Below, piece after piece: positions 17,431 to 27,063 of a stretch of 64,000 bases of DNA. The stretch is from contig NZ_CP034570.1 in assembly GCF_003970695.1 (NCBI RefSeq), forward strand, positions 1,860,001 through 1,924,000, read 5' to 3'. Below the pieces are notes generated by a model. It saw only the letters and a program-made list of their open reading frames with translations. It ran no database searches and was not told the origin of the DNA. Origin of the DNA: Maribacter sp. MJ134. GTDB taxonomy: Bacteria > Bacteroidota > Bacteroidia > Flavobacteriales > Flavobacteriaceae. How positions within the stretch are numbered: position 1 is the stretch's first letter; every line of letters starts with the position of its first letter. The position numbers and the translations under genes were made by a program.

Positions 17431-18594
17431 TTATTTGCTAGCGAACAACTTTACGTCATCCTCAGAAACTTCATCACCACCCAATATAATAAGACGTTCA
17501 ACAACATTTCGTAATTCACGAATATTACCCGTCCAATCATAGGCTTTAAGAAGTTTTACGGCGTCCTTAGAAAATGATTTGTCCGCTATTCCCTGCTCCT
17601 CCGTTACTTTCTTTGTAAAGTGATTGATTAATAAAGGAATGTCATCCCTTCTCTCGTTTAATGCCGGGACTTTAATTAAGATAACGGCCAACCTATGATA
17701 CAAGTCTTCACGGAATTTACCGTCCGCTATTTCTTGCTGTAAGTCCTTGTTAGTAGCCGCTACGACCCTAACGTCTACCTTAATATCCTTATCCGTACCC
17801 ACACGAGAAATTTTACTCTCCTGTAAAGCCCTAAGTACCTTGGCTTGAGCAGATAAGCTCATATCACCGATTTCGTCCAAGAAAATGGTTCCCTTATTTG
17901 CCGCTTCAAATTTTCCCGCACGATCTTTGACCGCAGAGGTAAATGCCCCCTTTACATGTCCAAAAAGTTCGCTTTCTATCAATTCAGAAGGTATTGCCGC
18001 ACAGTTCACTTCTATAAAGGGTGCGCTACTTCTTGCACTTTTTTCATGTATCCAATGCGCAACCAGTTCCTTACCCGTTCCATTAGAACCCGTAATAAGA
18101 ACCCGGGCATCTGTTGGAGCCACTTTTTCTATCATGTCCTTTATGGCTTCAATCTCTTGACTTTCACCAACCATTTCATAGTTCTTGCTAACTTTTTTCT
18201 TTAAAATTTTATTCTCTACGACAAGTTCTTTTCTATCCAGTGCATTTCTAACAGTAGTTAGCAGTCTGTTTAAATCCGGCGGTTTAGAAATATAGTCGAA
18301 GGCTCCCAGTCTCATAGTGTTCACTGCGGTATCTAAATCTCCATGGCCAGAAATCATGATAAAAGGTATCTCCGGTTTTATTTTTCTGGCAGCCTCCAGT
18401 ACTTCGACACCATCCATTTTTGGCATCTTTATATCACAGAGTACCAAGTCGTAATCGTTATTCTTTATGGTTTCCAACCCCTTGAGTCCATCTTCCGCTT
18501 CCTCTAAAACATAAGCGTTGTTCTCCTCAGATAGTATTTTAACCAATACTCTTCTAATTGCGGCCTCATCCTCTATTACCAAAATCTTTGACAT
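17431..18594 (-). CDS. NtrC-type sigma-54 response regulator lacking the C-terminal DNA-binding domain
   Basis: Receiver domain (1-120, phospho-acceptor Asp54 in LCDIKMPKMDG) plus AAA+ sigma-54 activation domain (about 140-370; Walker A TGSNGTGKELVA, Walker B FLDEIGDMS, arginine-finger region). The protein stops at 387 residues right after NIRELRNVVERLI, so the usual Fis helix-turn-helix is absent. The sigma-54 contact loop reads GAFTSA rather than GAFTGA. It probably acts from solution or through partners. First gene of a probable operon with the outer-membrane protein and MscS, ordered after NatAB; cognate kinase not in the window. Confidence 0.93.
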   Translation of the reverse strand: MSKILVIEDEAAIRRVLVKILSEENNAYVLEEAEDGLKGLETIKNNDYDLVLCDIKMPKMDGVEVLEAARKIKPEIPFIMISGHGDLDTAVNTMRLGAFDYISKPPDLNRLLTTVRNALDRKELVVENKILKKKVSKNYEMVGESQEIEAIKDMIEKVAPTDARVLITGSNGTGKELVAHWIHEKSARSSAPFIEVNCAAIPSELIESELFGHVKGAFTSAVKDRAGKFEAANKGTIFLDEIGDMSLSAQAKVLRALQESKISRVGTDKDIKVDVRVVAATNKDLQQEIADGKFREDLYHRLAVILIKVPALNERRDDIPLLINHFTKKVTEEQGIADKSFSKDAVKLLKAYDWTGNIRELRNVVERLIILGGDEVSEDDVKLFASK

Positions 18595-18603
18595 ATTCCT
18601 ATT

Positions 18604-19479
18604 TTAAATTCCTATTCTAAATCCTGTCCTGAAATACAACCCGGGTCCATTATTGAGTGTAAAAATATTCTGTCGGTCACTATCCCTTAACACTCCGTTT
18701 TGCGTTATGGTATGCCCCCCTAAAAGATAAACAGAAATATCTTTAGTAAACTTATACTGATAACCAAGGGTCAATAATAATGCCGTATGTGAAATATCCG
18801 TAGATAAATTATTATTTGAAAGAAGTATATTATTTTGAATATTCACATAATACCCGTCCAAGAAAAGCTCTGCCTGGAAAAAATGTTGTTTTTTGGTGTA
18901 TAATTTAATGCCCGTTTTTGGCACACCTATGGTATAGGCCCAATTAGGCCTAAAACGCTTTTCGTAATACACAAAAGGCAGTGGCACCTGAATGGGAGAA
19001 GTAGCGCTATAGGAAAGGCCCAATACCAACCTATAGGGCTTCTCCACGTCCTTTTTTTCTTTATATCCTCCGGCGGTATAGTTAATATTAAAATCCTCTC
19101 TTTGAATTCCGTCCGTGAAAGTCGATGCCCAACGCGGTGTCACCACTCCTATAAAACGCCAATCCTCGTTCCACTTGTACACATACGCAAAATTTACGTC
19201 CAGCACATGAAAATTACTGAGGTCGGCCGCATTCGGCAAGGTGGTTTGGGGTACGGTATAATCAAACTTGTTGTACTCCGCACCTAGAACCACAAAATCC
19301 TTCTTTTCACGTACCGGTATAGGAACATTGGCCAATAATTTTATTCTGGTGGTCCTAACATCAAAGCTATTCTCTGGCATCAACATGTATTCCGCCCTAA
19401 AGACATCTGGAGTTTGAGCGATGGTAAGAGCGACAGAAAAAATAAAAAATACCAGTCCTAATCTTCGCCCATTCCCCAT
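18604..19479 (-). CDS. outer-membrane beta-barrel protein, DUF6268-like
   Basis: 291 residues with an N-terminal signal (LVFFIFSVALTIAQ) and alternating hydrophobic strands ending in aromatic/isoleucine residues (YFRTGFRIGI), as in small outer-membrane barrels. I assign DUF6268 from general resemblance, with moderate certainty. Its start overlaps the end of the MscS gene by 22 bases and its stop is 9 bases before the response regulator start, so all three are likely co-expressed. Confidence 0.75.
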   Translation of the reverse strand: MGNGRRLGLVFFIFSVALTIAQTPDVFRAEYMLMPENSFDVRTTRIKLLANVPIPVREKKDFVVLGAEYNKFDYTVPQTTLPNAADLSNFHVLDVNFAYVYKWNEDWRFIGVVTPRWASTFTDGIQREDFNINYTAGGYKEKKDVEKPYRLVLGLSYSATSPIQVPLPFVYYEKRFRPNWAYTIGVPKTGIKLYTKKQHFFQAELFLDGYYVNIQNNILLSNNNLSTDISHTALLLTLGYQYKFTKDISVYLLGGHTITQNGVLRDSDRQNIFTLNNGPGLYFRTGFRIGI

Positions 19480-20402
19480 TCTTTATCTGTATTTTGAACA
19501 TTACTATGTTGAAACGGTTTTTGCTGGAAAATATGCACATCTCGCTGTGGAAAAGGTATGACCACATTATTTTTTCTAAATTCGGCATCGATTTTATACC
19601 GAATTTCACTCTTTATCCTGGGGTCCGTAAAACTATCACTAATAAAGAAGTTCAGAGAAAACAGCAATGCGGAATCCCCAAAATCTTCGAATAATACAAA
19701 AGGTTTCGGGTTTTTAAGTACTCCCCTTTGGTTTTGAACCACCTCCTCCAATATTTTGGTGACCAATTGAACATCACTTCCGTATGCCACTCCAATAGTA
19801 ACATCCTCTCTAGTGGTCTTGTGGTTTTGGGTATAATTATAGACAATATCACTAATGAACTTGTGGTTGGGAATTATAATTACCTTATCGTCTCTGGTAA
19901 TGGCCCTAGTGGTGCGGAGTTTAATCTCAAAAACCTTTCCTACCCGATTGTCTACTTCTACAATATCTCCTACCCTGAGCGATTTATCCAAAATAATGAA
20001 TATTCCCCCAATGATATCTTGGAACAGTTCCTGCAAGGCAAGCCCCAGACCCACGAATAAAGCGGCCGAAGCTGTAATGAGTATAGTGATATCTATACCC
20101 GCAGTACTCATGGTAAACAGTATAACTACGATATAGACCACGTACTTGATAAACTTGAAAATACTAACAAACTTCAGTTTATCATCGTTCTCCATTTTTC
20201 GGGTAAAAAACTGGCGAATCCATCTAAGAAAAAAACTGGTGACAATAAAAGCGGCGGTTAGTAAAAGTAATAGCCCTATGGTAATGTGGATTGATTTTTC
20301 ACCTTCTCCATAGTGAAACCCTAAGTTCAAAAACTCCTTAATGGTACCCCAGATATCATCCTCGATAATTTCCTTTAGTTTCTCGGTTTCCTCCTGAATC
20401 AT
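19458..20402 (-). CDS. MscS family mechanosensitive channel
   Basis: Inner-membrane osmotic safety valve. 314 residues: three membrane helices (about 40-62, 80-100 and the pore-lining 105-130 with ITASAALFVGLGLALQELFQD), then the beta domain (SLRVGDIVEVDNRVGKV) and the cytoplasmic vestibule. Located 2 bases from the NatB-like permease gene and overlapping the next gene, in an envelope-stress-like operon. Confidence 0.94.
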   Translation of the reverse strand: MIQEETEKLKEIIEDDIWGTIKEFLNLGFHYGEGEKSIHITIGLLLLLTAAFIVTSFFLRWIRQFFTRKMENDDKLKFVSIFKFIKYVVYIVVILFTMSTAGIDITILITASAALFVGLGLALQELFQDIIGGIFIILDKSLRVGDIVEVDNRVGKVFEIKLRTTRAITRDDKVIIIPNHKFISDIVYNYTQNHKTTREDVTIGVAYGSDVQLVTKILEEVVQNQRGVLKNPKPFVLFEDFGDSALLFSLNFFISDSFTDPRIKSEIRYKIDAEFRKNNVVIPFPQRDVHIFQQKPFQHSNVQNTDKEWGMGED

Positions 20403-20404
20403 AG

Positions 20405-21733
20405 TTAATACTTAAGCCATTTAAAAAGTTCCTTATAGCTTGGTTTTTTACCGTACATAAGGATGCCCACACGGTATATTTTTGCTGCCAACCAAACGAT
20501 ACCAATAAAGGTAGCTATTAATATTAAAATGGATGTTATCAATTGCCAGACCGGAACACCTCCCTCACCTATACCTCCCGGTAGTCTCATTAACATCACA
20601 ATAGGGGATGTAAGTGGAAAAAGGGAGAAACCCACGGCGATTGGCCCGTGCGGATTACTGAAAACCGAAAAGAAGCCAACATATATGGCCAGCATTAGGG
20701 GCAGGATTATAGGAAAAATAAATTGCTGCGTATCTGTCTCGTTATCCACGGCAGCACCGATAGCGGCATATATGGAACTATAAATTAAATACCCCAAAAT
20801 AAAGTAGACCAGAAAGAAAGTGATTAGCATGACCCAGGGAATATCAAAAAGTTCTTGAGCATACAACTGCATGGTCATATCCGCAGATGGCATCCCTGTA
20901 TCTACTCGGGTGGGGTTTAGACCTCCTCCGGAAATGGTGGCCGGGTCTATATCAAAAATGGTCATTGCAATAACCAATAATAGCGTACCGGATACTATCC
21001 ATATTCCAAACTGAGTAATGCCAGCCAAAGAAGTACCGATAATTTTACCCAACATTAACTGAAAAGGCTTAACAGAAGATATAATGACTTCTATTATTCT
21101 ACTGGTTTTTTCCTCGATAACACTGCGCATTACAAAGCCTCCGTAAATAATAATGAACATCATAATAAGATATCCGAACCCACCGCCAATAACAGCTTTT
21201 ATCTCATTGATGCCTTTAAGGTTCTGTTCCCCCGAGAAAGTGGAGATATTCATTTCGTATGAGCTATCCATTTCTGAATACTGCTGGGCAGATATGCCAA
21301 GTTCTCGCAAACGCTCTTGCCGCAGTCTGTCCTTGAACAAGCCTTCTAATTTTTCCAAGACCGATGTACTAGGTGATTCCTTACTGTAGAAAAACGACCT
21401 TTTTGCTACCTTTTCCAAATCAGCTTCATTGGGGAGATAGACCAAACCATAATAACCCATGTTCAGGGTAGAGTCCTTTGCTTCTTCTAAACTTATATCC
21501 TTAAATCGTACAAAGGATGTAGTATCCGTTGTTAAAAAAGAATTGGAAAAATAATCGCTCTCGTTTAAAACCGATATCACTCTTTTTTCGTTATCGTTTA
21601 ATTTGGTGAGATAGGCAATAAGCAAAATCATACCGACCATAAGGATAGGACTCAAAAAAGTCATGATCACAAAGGATTTATTACGGACCTTTGCCAGATA
21701 CTCTCGTTTAATGATCAACGGTAATTTATTCAT
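20405..21733 (-). CDS. ABC-2 type permease (NatB-like)
   Basis: 442-residue membrane subunit: an N-terminal helix (about 20-42), a large extracytoplasmic region (45-180), then five or six helices. Begins with LPLIIKREYLAKVRNKSF, typical of NatB/YhaP exporters, and contains VIEEKTSRIIEVIISSVKP. Works with the ATPase encoded immediately upstream (8-base overlap). NatAB of Bacillus exports sodium; the substrate here is unproven. Confidence 0.92.
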   Translation of the reverse strand: MNKLPLIIKREYLAKVRNKSFVIMTFLSPILMVGMILLIAYLTKLNDNEKRVISVLNESDYFSNSFLTTDTTSFVRFKDISLEEAKDSTLNMGYYGLVYLPNEADLEKVAKRSFFYSKESPSTSVLEKLEGLFKDRLRQERLRELGISAQQYSEMDSSYEMNISTFSGEQNLKGINEIKAVIGGGFGYLIMMFIIIYGGFVMRSVIEEKTSRIIEVIISSVKPFQLMLGKIIGTSLAGITQFGIWIVSGTLLLVIAMTIFDIDPATISGGGLNPTRVDTGMPSADMTMQLYAQELFDIPWVMLITFFLVYFILGYLIYSSIYAAIGAAVDNETDTQQFIFPIILPLMLAIYVGFFSVFSNPHGPIAVGFSLFPLTSPIVMLMRLPGGIGEGGVPVWQLITSILILIATFIGIVWLAAKIYRVGILMYGKKPSYKELFKWLKY

Positions 21734-22664
21734 GAGAAATACCTTTACTTTTTATAGTTCGTATAAATATGTCGTTTGCCGATGGTATGGTCTCCACGAA
21801 ACTATTTACATTGGCTTTGTCTCCTAAATAGTGTAGCAAGGGTCTTGATTCATTAGATTCTAATTGCACAGAAAAATTAAGCTGATTCTCATCGCTATCA
21901 TATTCCGAACTTAGTATGGCAAATTTTTCCTTTAACTGGGTCAAAAAATTATCAGGATTCTCAATTTCCAAACCGACTTCGAAAATATTGTTCTTGTACG
22001 CTTTTTTAATGTCACTTAATTTACCGTCCAATATTTTTTCAGATTGATGTATAAGTGCAATATATTCGCATAATTCCTCAACAGATTCCATACGGTGGGT
22101 AGAGAATATTATCGATGTGCCTGCGTCCTTGAGCTTTAGTATTTCATCTTTTATAAGATTGGCATTAATGGGATCAAAGCCACTGAAAGGCTCGTCAAAA
22201 ATCAAAAGTTTTGGCTCATGAAGTACGGTAACAATGAACTGTATTTTCTGTGCCATACCTTTGGAAAGCTCCTGGATTTTCTTGTTCCACCAATCTCCGA
22301 TTTCTAAACGATCGAACCAAAATTTCAGTTTAGCCTTGGCATCTGCTTTTGACAATCCTTTGAGTTGCGCTAAGTACAAGGCTTGCTCTCCGACCTTCAT
22401 ACTCTTATAGAGACCGCGTTCCTCTGGCAGATAGCCGATTTGCGAAATATGTTCTGTTTTTAGGATTTCACCATCAAATAGAACCGCTCCCTTGTCTGGA
22501 TAGGTAATTTGGTTGATGATACGTATTAGGGTAGTCTTACCGGCACCGTTGGGGCCTAACAATCCGTAAATACTATTTTTAGGAATTTCTAAGGAGATAT
22601 TCTTTAAAGCAGTATAGTTTCCGTACTGTTTGGTAACCTCTTTAGTGACCAAAATGTTGTTCAT
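21726..22664 (-). CDS. ABC transporter ATP-binding protein (NatA-like)
   Basis: 312 residues. Walker A GPNGAGKTTLIR, signature ELSKGMAQKIQ, Walker B LLIFDEPFSGFDP, H-loop STHRM. The C-terminal 90 residues are the DUF4162-like extension of NatA/CcmA-type ATPases. Partner of the permease that overlaps its stop codon. First gene of the run NatA-NatB-MscS-barrel-response regulator. Confidence 0.93.
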   Translation of the reverse strand: MNNILVTKEVTKQYGNYTALKNISLEIPKNSIYGLLGPNGAGKTTLIRIINQITYPDKGAVLFDGEILKTEHISQIGYLPEERGLYKSMKVGEQALYLAQLKGLSKADAKAKLKFWFDRLEIGDWWNKKIQELSKGMAQKIQFIVTVLHEPKLLIFDEPFSGFDPINANLIKDEILKLKDAGTSIIFSTHRMESVEELCEYIALIHQSEKILDGKLSDIKKAYKNNIFEVGLEIENPDNFLTQLKEKFAILSSEYDSDENQLNFSVQLESNESRPLLHYLGDKANVNSFVETIPSANDIFIRTIKSKGISHE

Positions 22665-22799
22665 GTAGGCAATTTGTCCAAAGATATTGAAATGTTTTAA
22701 AAAGCAGGGAACATGAAGGGCAACAACACAAACTTAATGCTGGTCGTATCAATTATTTAAGCACTTAATCTTTAAAAAATAAGATTACAAACTTCCTTA

Positions 22800-22838
22800 A
22801 AAGCAAAACCCACCCTCAAAAGATTAAGGATGGGAAAA
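22800..22838 (-). terminator. terminator-like hairpin downstream of dnaJ
   Basis: On the minus strand CCCATCCTT pairs with GAGGGTGGG through G-U pairs, followed by TTTTGCTTTT. Confidence 0.5.
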
Positions 22839-22925
22839 AAATTGCTATGAAAAAGAAAATTGATATTAGTTTCCCAATATCAAATCAAATATACGTTTTT
22901 TATTTAAAAATCAATGATTTTAGTA

Positions 22926-24047
22926 TTAAGAGAACATATCTTTAACTTTTTCAAAAAAAGATTTATCTGATTTTTCCGGTTTAGGTTCAAAATTTTCACT
23001 GCCCTGCATACGCTGAAAAAATTCTTTTTGCTCCTTATTAAGTTCTTTGGGGGTCCAAACATTAACGTGTACCAGTAGGTCGCCACTTCCGTAACCATTA
23101 AGGCTAGAAATGCCTTTACCTCGTAATCTTAAGATTTTTCCGGACTGTATACCCGGTTCTAATTTTATTCTAACTTTCCCGCCAACGGCATCTATTTCTT
23201 TTGAGGTTCCCAATACAGCTTCAGAAATACTCACATAAAGATCATAATGTAAATTATCACCTTCTCGTTTTAGGGTATCGTGTTCTTGCGTTTCTATAGC
23301 AACCAATAAGTCTCCAGGTACACCGTTACCGGGGGCATCATTACCTTTGCCCGGAACTTTGAGCTGCATACCTTCTTCAACACCCGCTGGAATATTAATG
23401 GAAACAGTTTCCTCGGCAACTTTTAATCCCTGCGCATCTGCATCTCCGGGTTTTCCATCTAAAATCTGACCGCTACCTCCGCAAGTACTACAAGCAGCAG
23501 CGGTTTGCATGCGACCAAGGATCGTATTTTGAACTTTGGTTACCTGACCTCGACCGTTACAGGTAGTACAGGTTTTATAGGTAACCCCTTCCGCCTGTAT
23601 TTTTCGTCTTACCTTAACTTTCTTCTCAACACCATTAGCGATTTCCTCCAATGAAAGTTTAACTCTAATTCTTAAGTTACTTCCTTTAGCCCTTCTTTGA
23701 CCACCACCGCCAAAGCCGCTAAAACCACCGAAACCACCGCCTCCAAAGGCACTGCCAAAAATATCACCGAATTGACTGAATATATCATCCATGTTCATTC
23801 CGCCGCCACCAAAACCACCACCACCTTCAAAAGCGGCATGTCCAAACTGGTCGTAACGTGCTTTTTTATCGGCGTCACTTAATACTTCATATGCTTCGGC
23901 AGACTTTTTGAACATCTCCTCTGCCTTGGCATCACCGGGATTCTTATCAGGGTGATACTGTAGTGCCTTCTTGCGATAGGCCTTTTTAATCTCAGCAGCG
24001 GAAGCGCCCTTACTTACACCAAGAATATCGTAATAATCTTCTTTCAT
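22926..24047 (-). CDS. dnaJ: chaperone DnaJ with a halved zinc-finger domain
   Basis: Hsp70 co-chaperone of 373 residues. J domain 1-70 with the HPD triad ([10 protein letters not shown]); glycine/phenylalanine-rich linker 75-125; C-terminal substrate domains 205-350. The central region has only two CxxCxGxG repeats (CTTCNGRG and CSTCGGSG) instead of four. By position they match repeats 2 and 3 of E. coli DnaJ, so one zinc site (Zn-II) is kept and Zn-I is lost. Follows grpE by 8 bases as an operon. Confidence 0.95.
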   Translation of the reverse strand: MKEDYYDILGVSKGASAAEIKKAYRKKALQYHPDKNPGDAKAEEMFKKSAEAYEVLSDADKKARYDQFGHAAFEGGGGFGGGGMNMDDIFSQFGDIFGSAFGGGGFGGFSGFGGGGQRRAKGSNLRIRVKLSLEEIANGVEKKVKVRRKIQAEGVTYKTCTTCNGRGQVTKVQNTILGRMQTAAACSTCGGSGQILDGKPGDADAQGLKVAEETVSINIPAGVEEGMQLKVPGKGNDAPGNGVPGDLLVAIETQEHDTLKREGDNLHYDLYVSISEAVLGTSKEIDAVGGKVRIKLEPGIQSGKILRLRGKGISSLNGYGSGDLLVHVNVWTPKELNKEQKEFFQRMQGSENFEPKPEKSDKSFFEKVKDMFS

Positions 24048-24055
24048 ACCTCTCT

Positions 24056-24604
24056 TTATTTTCCAACAACCACTTTTGGATGGCGGATTATTCTGTCCCC
24101 AAGTTTATAGCCTTTCTCGATCACGTCAATAACTTTACCCTTCATTTTCTTATTGGGTGCAGGAATCTGCGTAATGGCTTCATGGACTTCAGCATCAAAA
24201 GTATCTCCTGAATCTACCGCTACATTTTGAAGACCTTTAGATTTTAAAGTTTCGTTCAGTTTGCCGTTGATGAGTTCAACTCCCTTGAACATTTCTTTAT
24301 CCTCGGATTTGGAAAGTTCTTTTAGGGCGCGATCAAAATCATCCAATACAGGTAATAAGGATACGATAACTTCTTGGCCCGCGGTTTTAAAAAGATCCAT
24401 CCGTTCTTTGGATGTGCGTTTTTTATAGTTTTCAAACTCTGCGAACAATCTCAAAAATTTATCTTTTTCCTTACCCAAGTCCTCCCTTAACTGCTCTTCC
24501 TCGCTCAATTGTTCTTGTTCTAGGGCTTCGCCATCATTTTCAATGATTTCTTCCTCTTTGGAAACAGCATCCTCTATATCTTCAGCTTTATTTTTATCAC
24601 TCAT
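24056..24604 (-). CDS. grpE: nucleotide exchange factor GrpE
   Basis: Releases ADP from DnaK. 182 residues: acidic N-terminus, long coiled coil (about 45-95, with [22 protein letters not shown]), then the beta-wing domain ([35 protein letters not shown]), all canonical. Upstream of dnaJ in the same operon; dnaK is not in the window. Confidence 0.97.
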   Translation of the reverse strand: MSDKNKAEDIEDAVSKEEEIIENDGEALEQEQLSEEEQLREDLGKEKDKFLRLFAEFENYKKRTSKERMDLFKTAGQEVIVSLLPVLDDFDRALKELSKSEDKEMFKGVELINGKLNETLKSKGLQNVAVDSGDTFDAEVHEAITQIPAPNKKMKGKVIDVIEKGYKLGDRIIRHPKVVVGK

Positions 24605-24685
24605 ATCTATTCCTTATTTAAGACCGAATTTGAGGTGGCAAAAGTACTGCCAAATCTTTAAAAATGTCAAAATGTCACAAAGGAA

Positions 24686-24713
24686 TATAAAAAAATCCGC
24701 CAAAAGCGGATTT
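24686..24713 (-). terminator. Rho-independent terminator after the TIGR01777 gene
   Basis: Perfect 8-bp stem AAATCCGC/GCGGATTT with a 5-base loop, followed on the minus strand by a long U-run. Confidence 0.8.
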
Positions 24714-24741
24714 CTATCTAAATATATCGGTACGCTCTTAT

Positions 24742-25704
24742 CTATGAAGCGTATTCTTTTTCGATTACAGTTTCTTTTTGAGCACAGAAACCATTTAGTC
24801 CATAGATATCTTCCAATGCTGAACAAATATTTCTGAAAGTAAAATTAAAGCCCTCCTCCTCTATTTTTTTGCTACTGACCCTTTGGCTGGCAAAGAGAAT
24901 ATAGGACATTTCCCCGAGTATAGTCTTCATTACGAACTTTGGAATATTTGGCAGGAATAGCGGTCTTTTAAGTGCCTTGGCTATTTCCTTCACTAATTTG
25001 TTATTGCTAACAGGGTTTGGAGCTACACCATTAAAAGTACCTCTAAGATTATTTTCTCCTAAGAAAAGGAACATTTTAGCCAAATCCGATATGTGAATCC
25101 AAGATTGCCATTGGTCACCACTTCCAAAGGCAGCTCCTACATAATACTTAATGGGTTTTGCCATCTCTGGTAGCGCGCCACCATCATTGGATATGACCAG
25201 ACCTACGCGGACCTTGGAAACATTGAGGTTCAAGGCTTTAAATGCATCTATTTCTTCTTCCCATTTGGAAACTACTTCTCCAAGAAAACTGTCATCTACT
25301 TGCTCACAGTCCTCATCATAATAATTACTTTGTGAAGATGGATAAATACCTATGGCCGACGCCGATACAAAAGACGCTATAGTATCAAAGGAACCTTTTT
25401 CAATAGCCTTATAGAGGGTCCTCAAAGAATTAACTCGACTGTTCAATACTTCTTTTTTGTAGCTTGACGTCCATCTTTTGGAAATACTGGCTCCTGCTAA
25501 ATTGATAATCACAGAAACTTCATCCAGACAAGCATCGTCTATCAGGTTCTTTGATGGGTCCCAATAAAAACCTTGATAATTATGTTCAGAAACTATTTTA
25601 TGCTTGCTTGTAGTGAGGTAATTAACGTCATATGCTTTATCGTGACATTGACGAACGATTTCACTTCCAACTAAACCTGTTGCACCAGTTATCAATACTT
25701 TCAT
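24742..25704 (-). CDS. TIGR01777 family NAD(P)-dependent epimerase-like protein
   Basis: 320-residue extended SDR (SDR39U1 group). Nucleotide-binding ITGATGLVGSEIVRQC at the start; SASAIGIYPSSQSNYYDED carries the altered active-site region of the family; the C-terminal 50 residues form the DUF1731 tail (RPLFLPNIPKFVMKTILGEM). Enzymatic role unknown; such proteins are sometimes linked to cell division or sugar metabolism. Monocistronic with its own terminator. Confidence 0.92.
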   Translation of the reverse strand: MKVLITGATGLVGSEIVRQCHDKAYDVNYLTTSKHKIVSEHNYQGFYWDPSKNLIDDACLDEVSVIINLAGASISKRWTSSYKKEVLNSRVNSLRTLYKAIEKGSFDTIASFVSASAIGIYPSSQSNYYDEDCEQVDDSFLGEVVSKWEEEIDAFKALNLNVSKVRVGLVISNDGGALPEMAKPIKYYVGAAFGSGDQWQSWIHISDLAKMFLFLGENNLRGTFNGVAPNPVSNNKLVKEIAKALKRPLFLPNIPKFVMKTILGEMSYILFASQRVSSKKIEEEGFNFTFRNICSALEDIYGLNGFCAQKETVIEKEYAS

Positions 25705-25810
25705 AACCTAAAGATATTGCATAAAAAGGAAGCTGACAGACACTTTAATTTGGATTTAACACCTTTGTTTAACCTGTGAAGAGTTACTGTAATATAATTC
25801 AGGCTCTGGT

Positions 25811-26473
25811 TTATGGCTTGAAACCTCGTAACATTTCTCTTTTACCAGGCGGACCGGGAAGTCTTTCGACCTGAAAACCGACTTCTTGCATGGCCCTCCT
25901 AACGCTACCCTTGGCTGCGTAGGTAACAAGGTATCCATTTGTTTTTAAGGCATCGAACATTTTACCAAAAATTGAAACTGTCCATAGTTCTGGCTGAACT
26001 CTTGGACCAAAAGCATCAAAATAAATAAGGTTAAACAGGTTTTTAGCTTTGATATCCCTAAAATCCAATTGTTGCTTCTGCAAATGAAAATGGGGCGCAA
26101 TTACTACCTCATTATTCCATTCACTATCGTGAAACTTCTTAAAGACAGTGTCCATTTCTGGAACCGCGAGGGCATCTACATAAGCCAATTGCTGAATTTC
26201 TTCCGCACTAACAGGAAAAGCCTCTACGCCCGTATAATGAATATTCAATTCCTTCTTTTTACTCTCTAAGAATGTGATAAAGGCGTTTAAACCCGTTCCA
26301 AAACCAATTTCCAAGATAGCAACATCGGTCTTTTCAAAAAGGTAGAGTCCATTTGTTATAAAAACGTGATACGCCTCCTGTATAGCACCGTGTTTGGAAT
26401 GATATTGCTCATTCCAACCTTTTAACTGTATGGTTTTAGAACCATCACCGGTAGTGATTATCTCCCTTTCCAA
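25811..26473 (-). CDS. mnmD: tRNA 5-methylaminomethyl-2-thiouridine methyltransferase MnmD
   Basis: SAM-dependent enzyme completing the mnm5s2U modification at wobble U34, equivalent to the N-terminal half of E. coli MnmC. 220 residues; SAM motif EIGFGTGLNAF, catalytic-region IYFDAFGPRVQPELW, and the C-terminal GPPGKREMLRG signature. The oxidase half (MnmC2) is absent, as usual for stand-alone MnmD. One base after the DUF4920 gene, hence co-transcribed. Confidence 0.93.
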   Translation of the reverse strand: MEREIITTGDGSKTIQLKGWNEQYHSKHGAIQEAYHVFITNGLYLFEKTDVAILEIGFGTGLNAFITFLESKKKELNIHYTGVEAFPVSAEEIQQLAYVDALAVPEMDTVFKKFHDSEWNNEVVIAPHFHLQKQQLDFRDIKAKNLFNLIYFDAFGPRVQPELWTVSIFGKMFDALKTNGYLVTYAAKGSVRRAMQEVGFQVERLPGPPGKREMLRGFKP

Positions 26474-26474
26474 A

Positions 26475-26957
26475 TTAATGTTTCAACAACACACCATCAG
26501 CTTCAAAGCCAAGTGTTTTTTTAGGCGTCACAATTTTTTCAATTTCTTCATCGGAGGCTCCGCCGTCCTTAGCATAATGTCTTTGATCTTCAACATTCAT
26601 TTCTTCAACAAAAGCTAAACCGTTGACTACAACATCCTTTCCTTCGATATCCGTAGGCATAAAAAATCCATAGTCCTTAAAACGGACCATAACTTCTTCA
26701 CCATTTGCCATATCCAATTTCATCCAACATCCCTTGACTTTACAAACTTCCTTAACCCTAGCAGTAAACTTGGTCTGCAAGGTATCTGCGGCCGTCATAG
26801 TATGGTATGCATCCAACATATGTTTTGCCTCTTTGGTATTTTCTAGGGTAATTACAGCACCATAGTTCTTCAAACCATTTTCGTTACCCTGAGAATCTTG
26901 TCCCACGGAAGAAAACGAGACAAATAAAACAACAAGTAAAATGTTAAAACCTTTCAT
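26475..26957 (-). CDS. DUF4920 domain exported protein
   Basis: 160 residues with a signal peptide ending SSVGQ. The DUF4920 core shows KEVCKVKGCWMKLDMANGEEVMVRF-like order, with a CKVKGC pair that could bind metal or form a disulfide, followed by FKDYGFFMPTDIEGK. An OB-like fold is likely. Function unknown. First gene of the two-gene run with mnmD. Confidence 0.88.
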   Translation of the reverse strand: MKGFNILLVVLFVSFSSVGQDSQGNENGLKNYGAVITLENTKEAKHMLDAYHTMTAADTLQTKFTARVKEVCKVKGCWMKLDMANGEEVMVRFKDYGFFMPTDIEGKDVVVNGLAFVEEMNVEDQRHYAKDGGASDEEIEKIVTPKKTLGFEADGVLLKH

Positions 26958-27063
26958 ATTTTATAAAAATTAAGATTGTACTACAAAACTGGGCATTTTT
27001 GGACTTAAAAAGAAGCCTCAATCCGTATATTTAATTAATTTTATCCTTCTAATACGATTTTGA

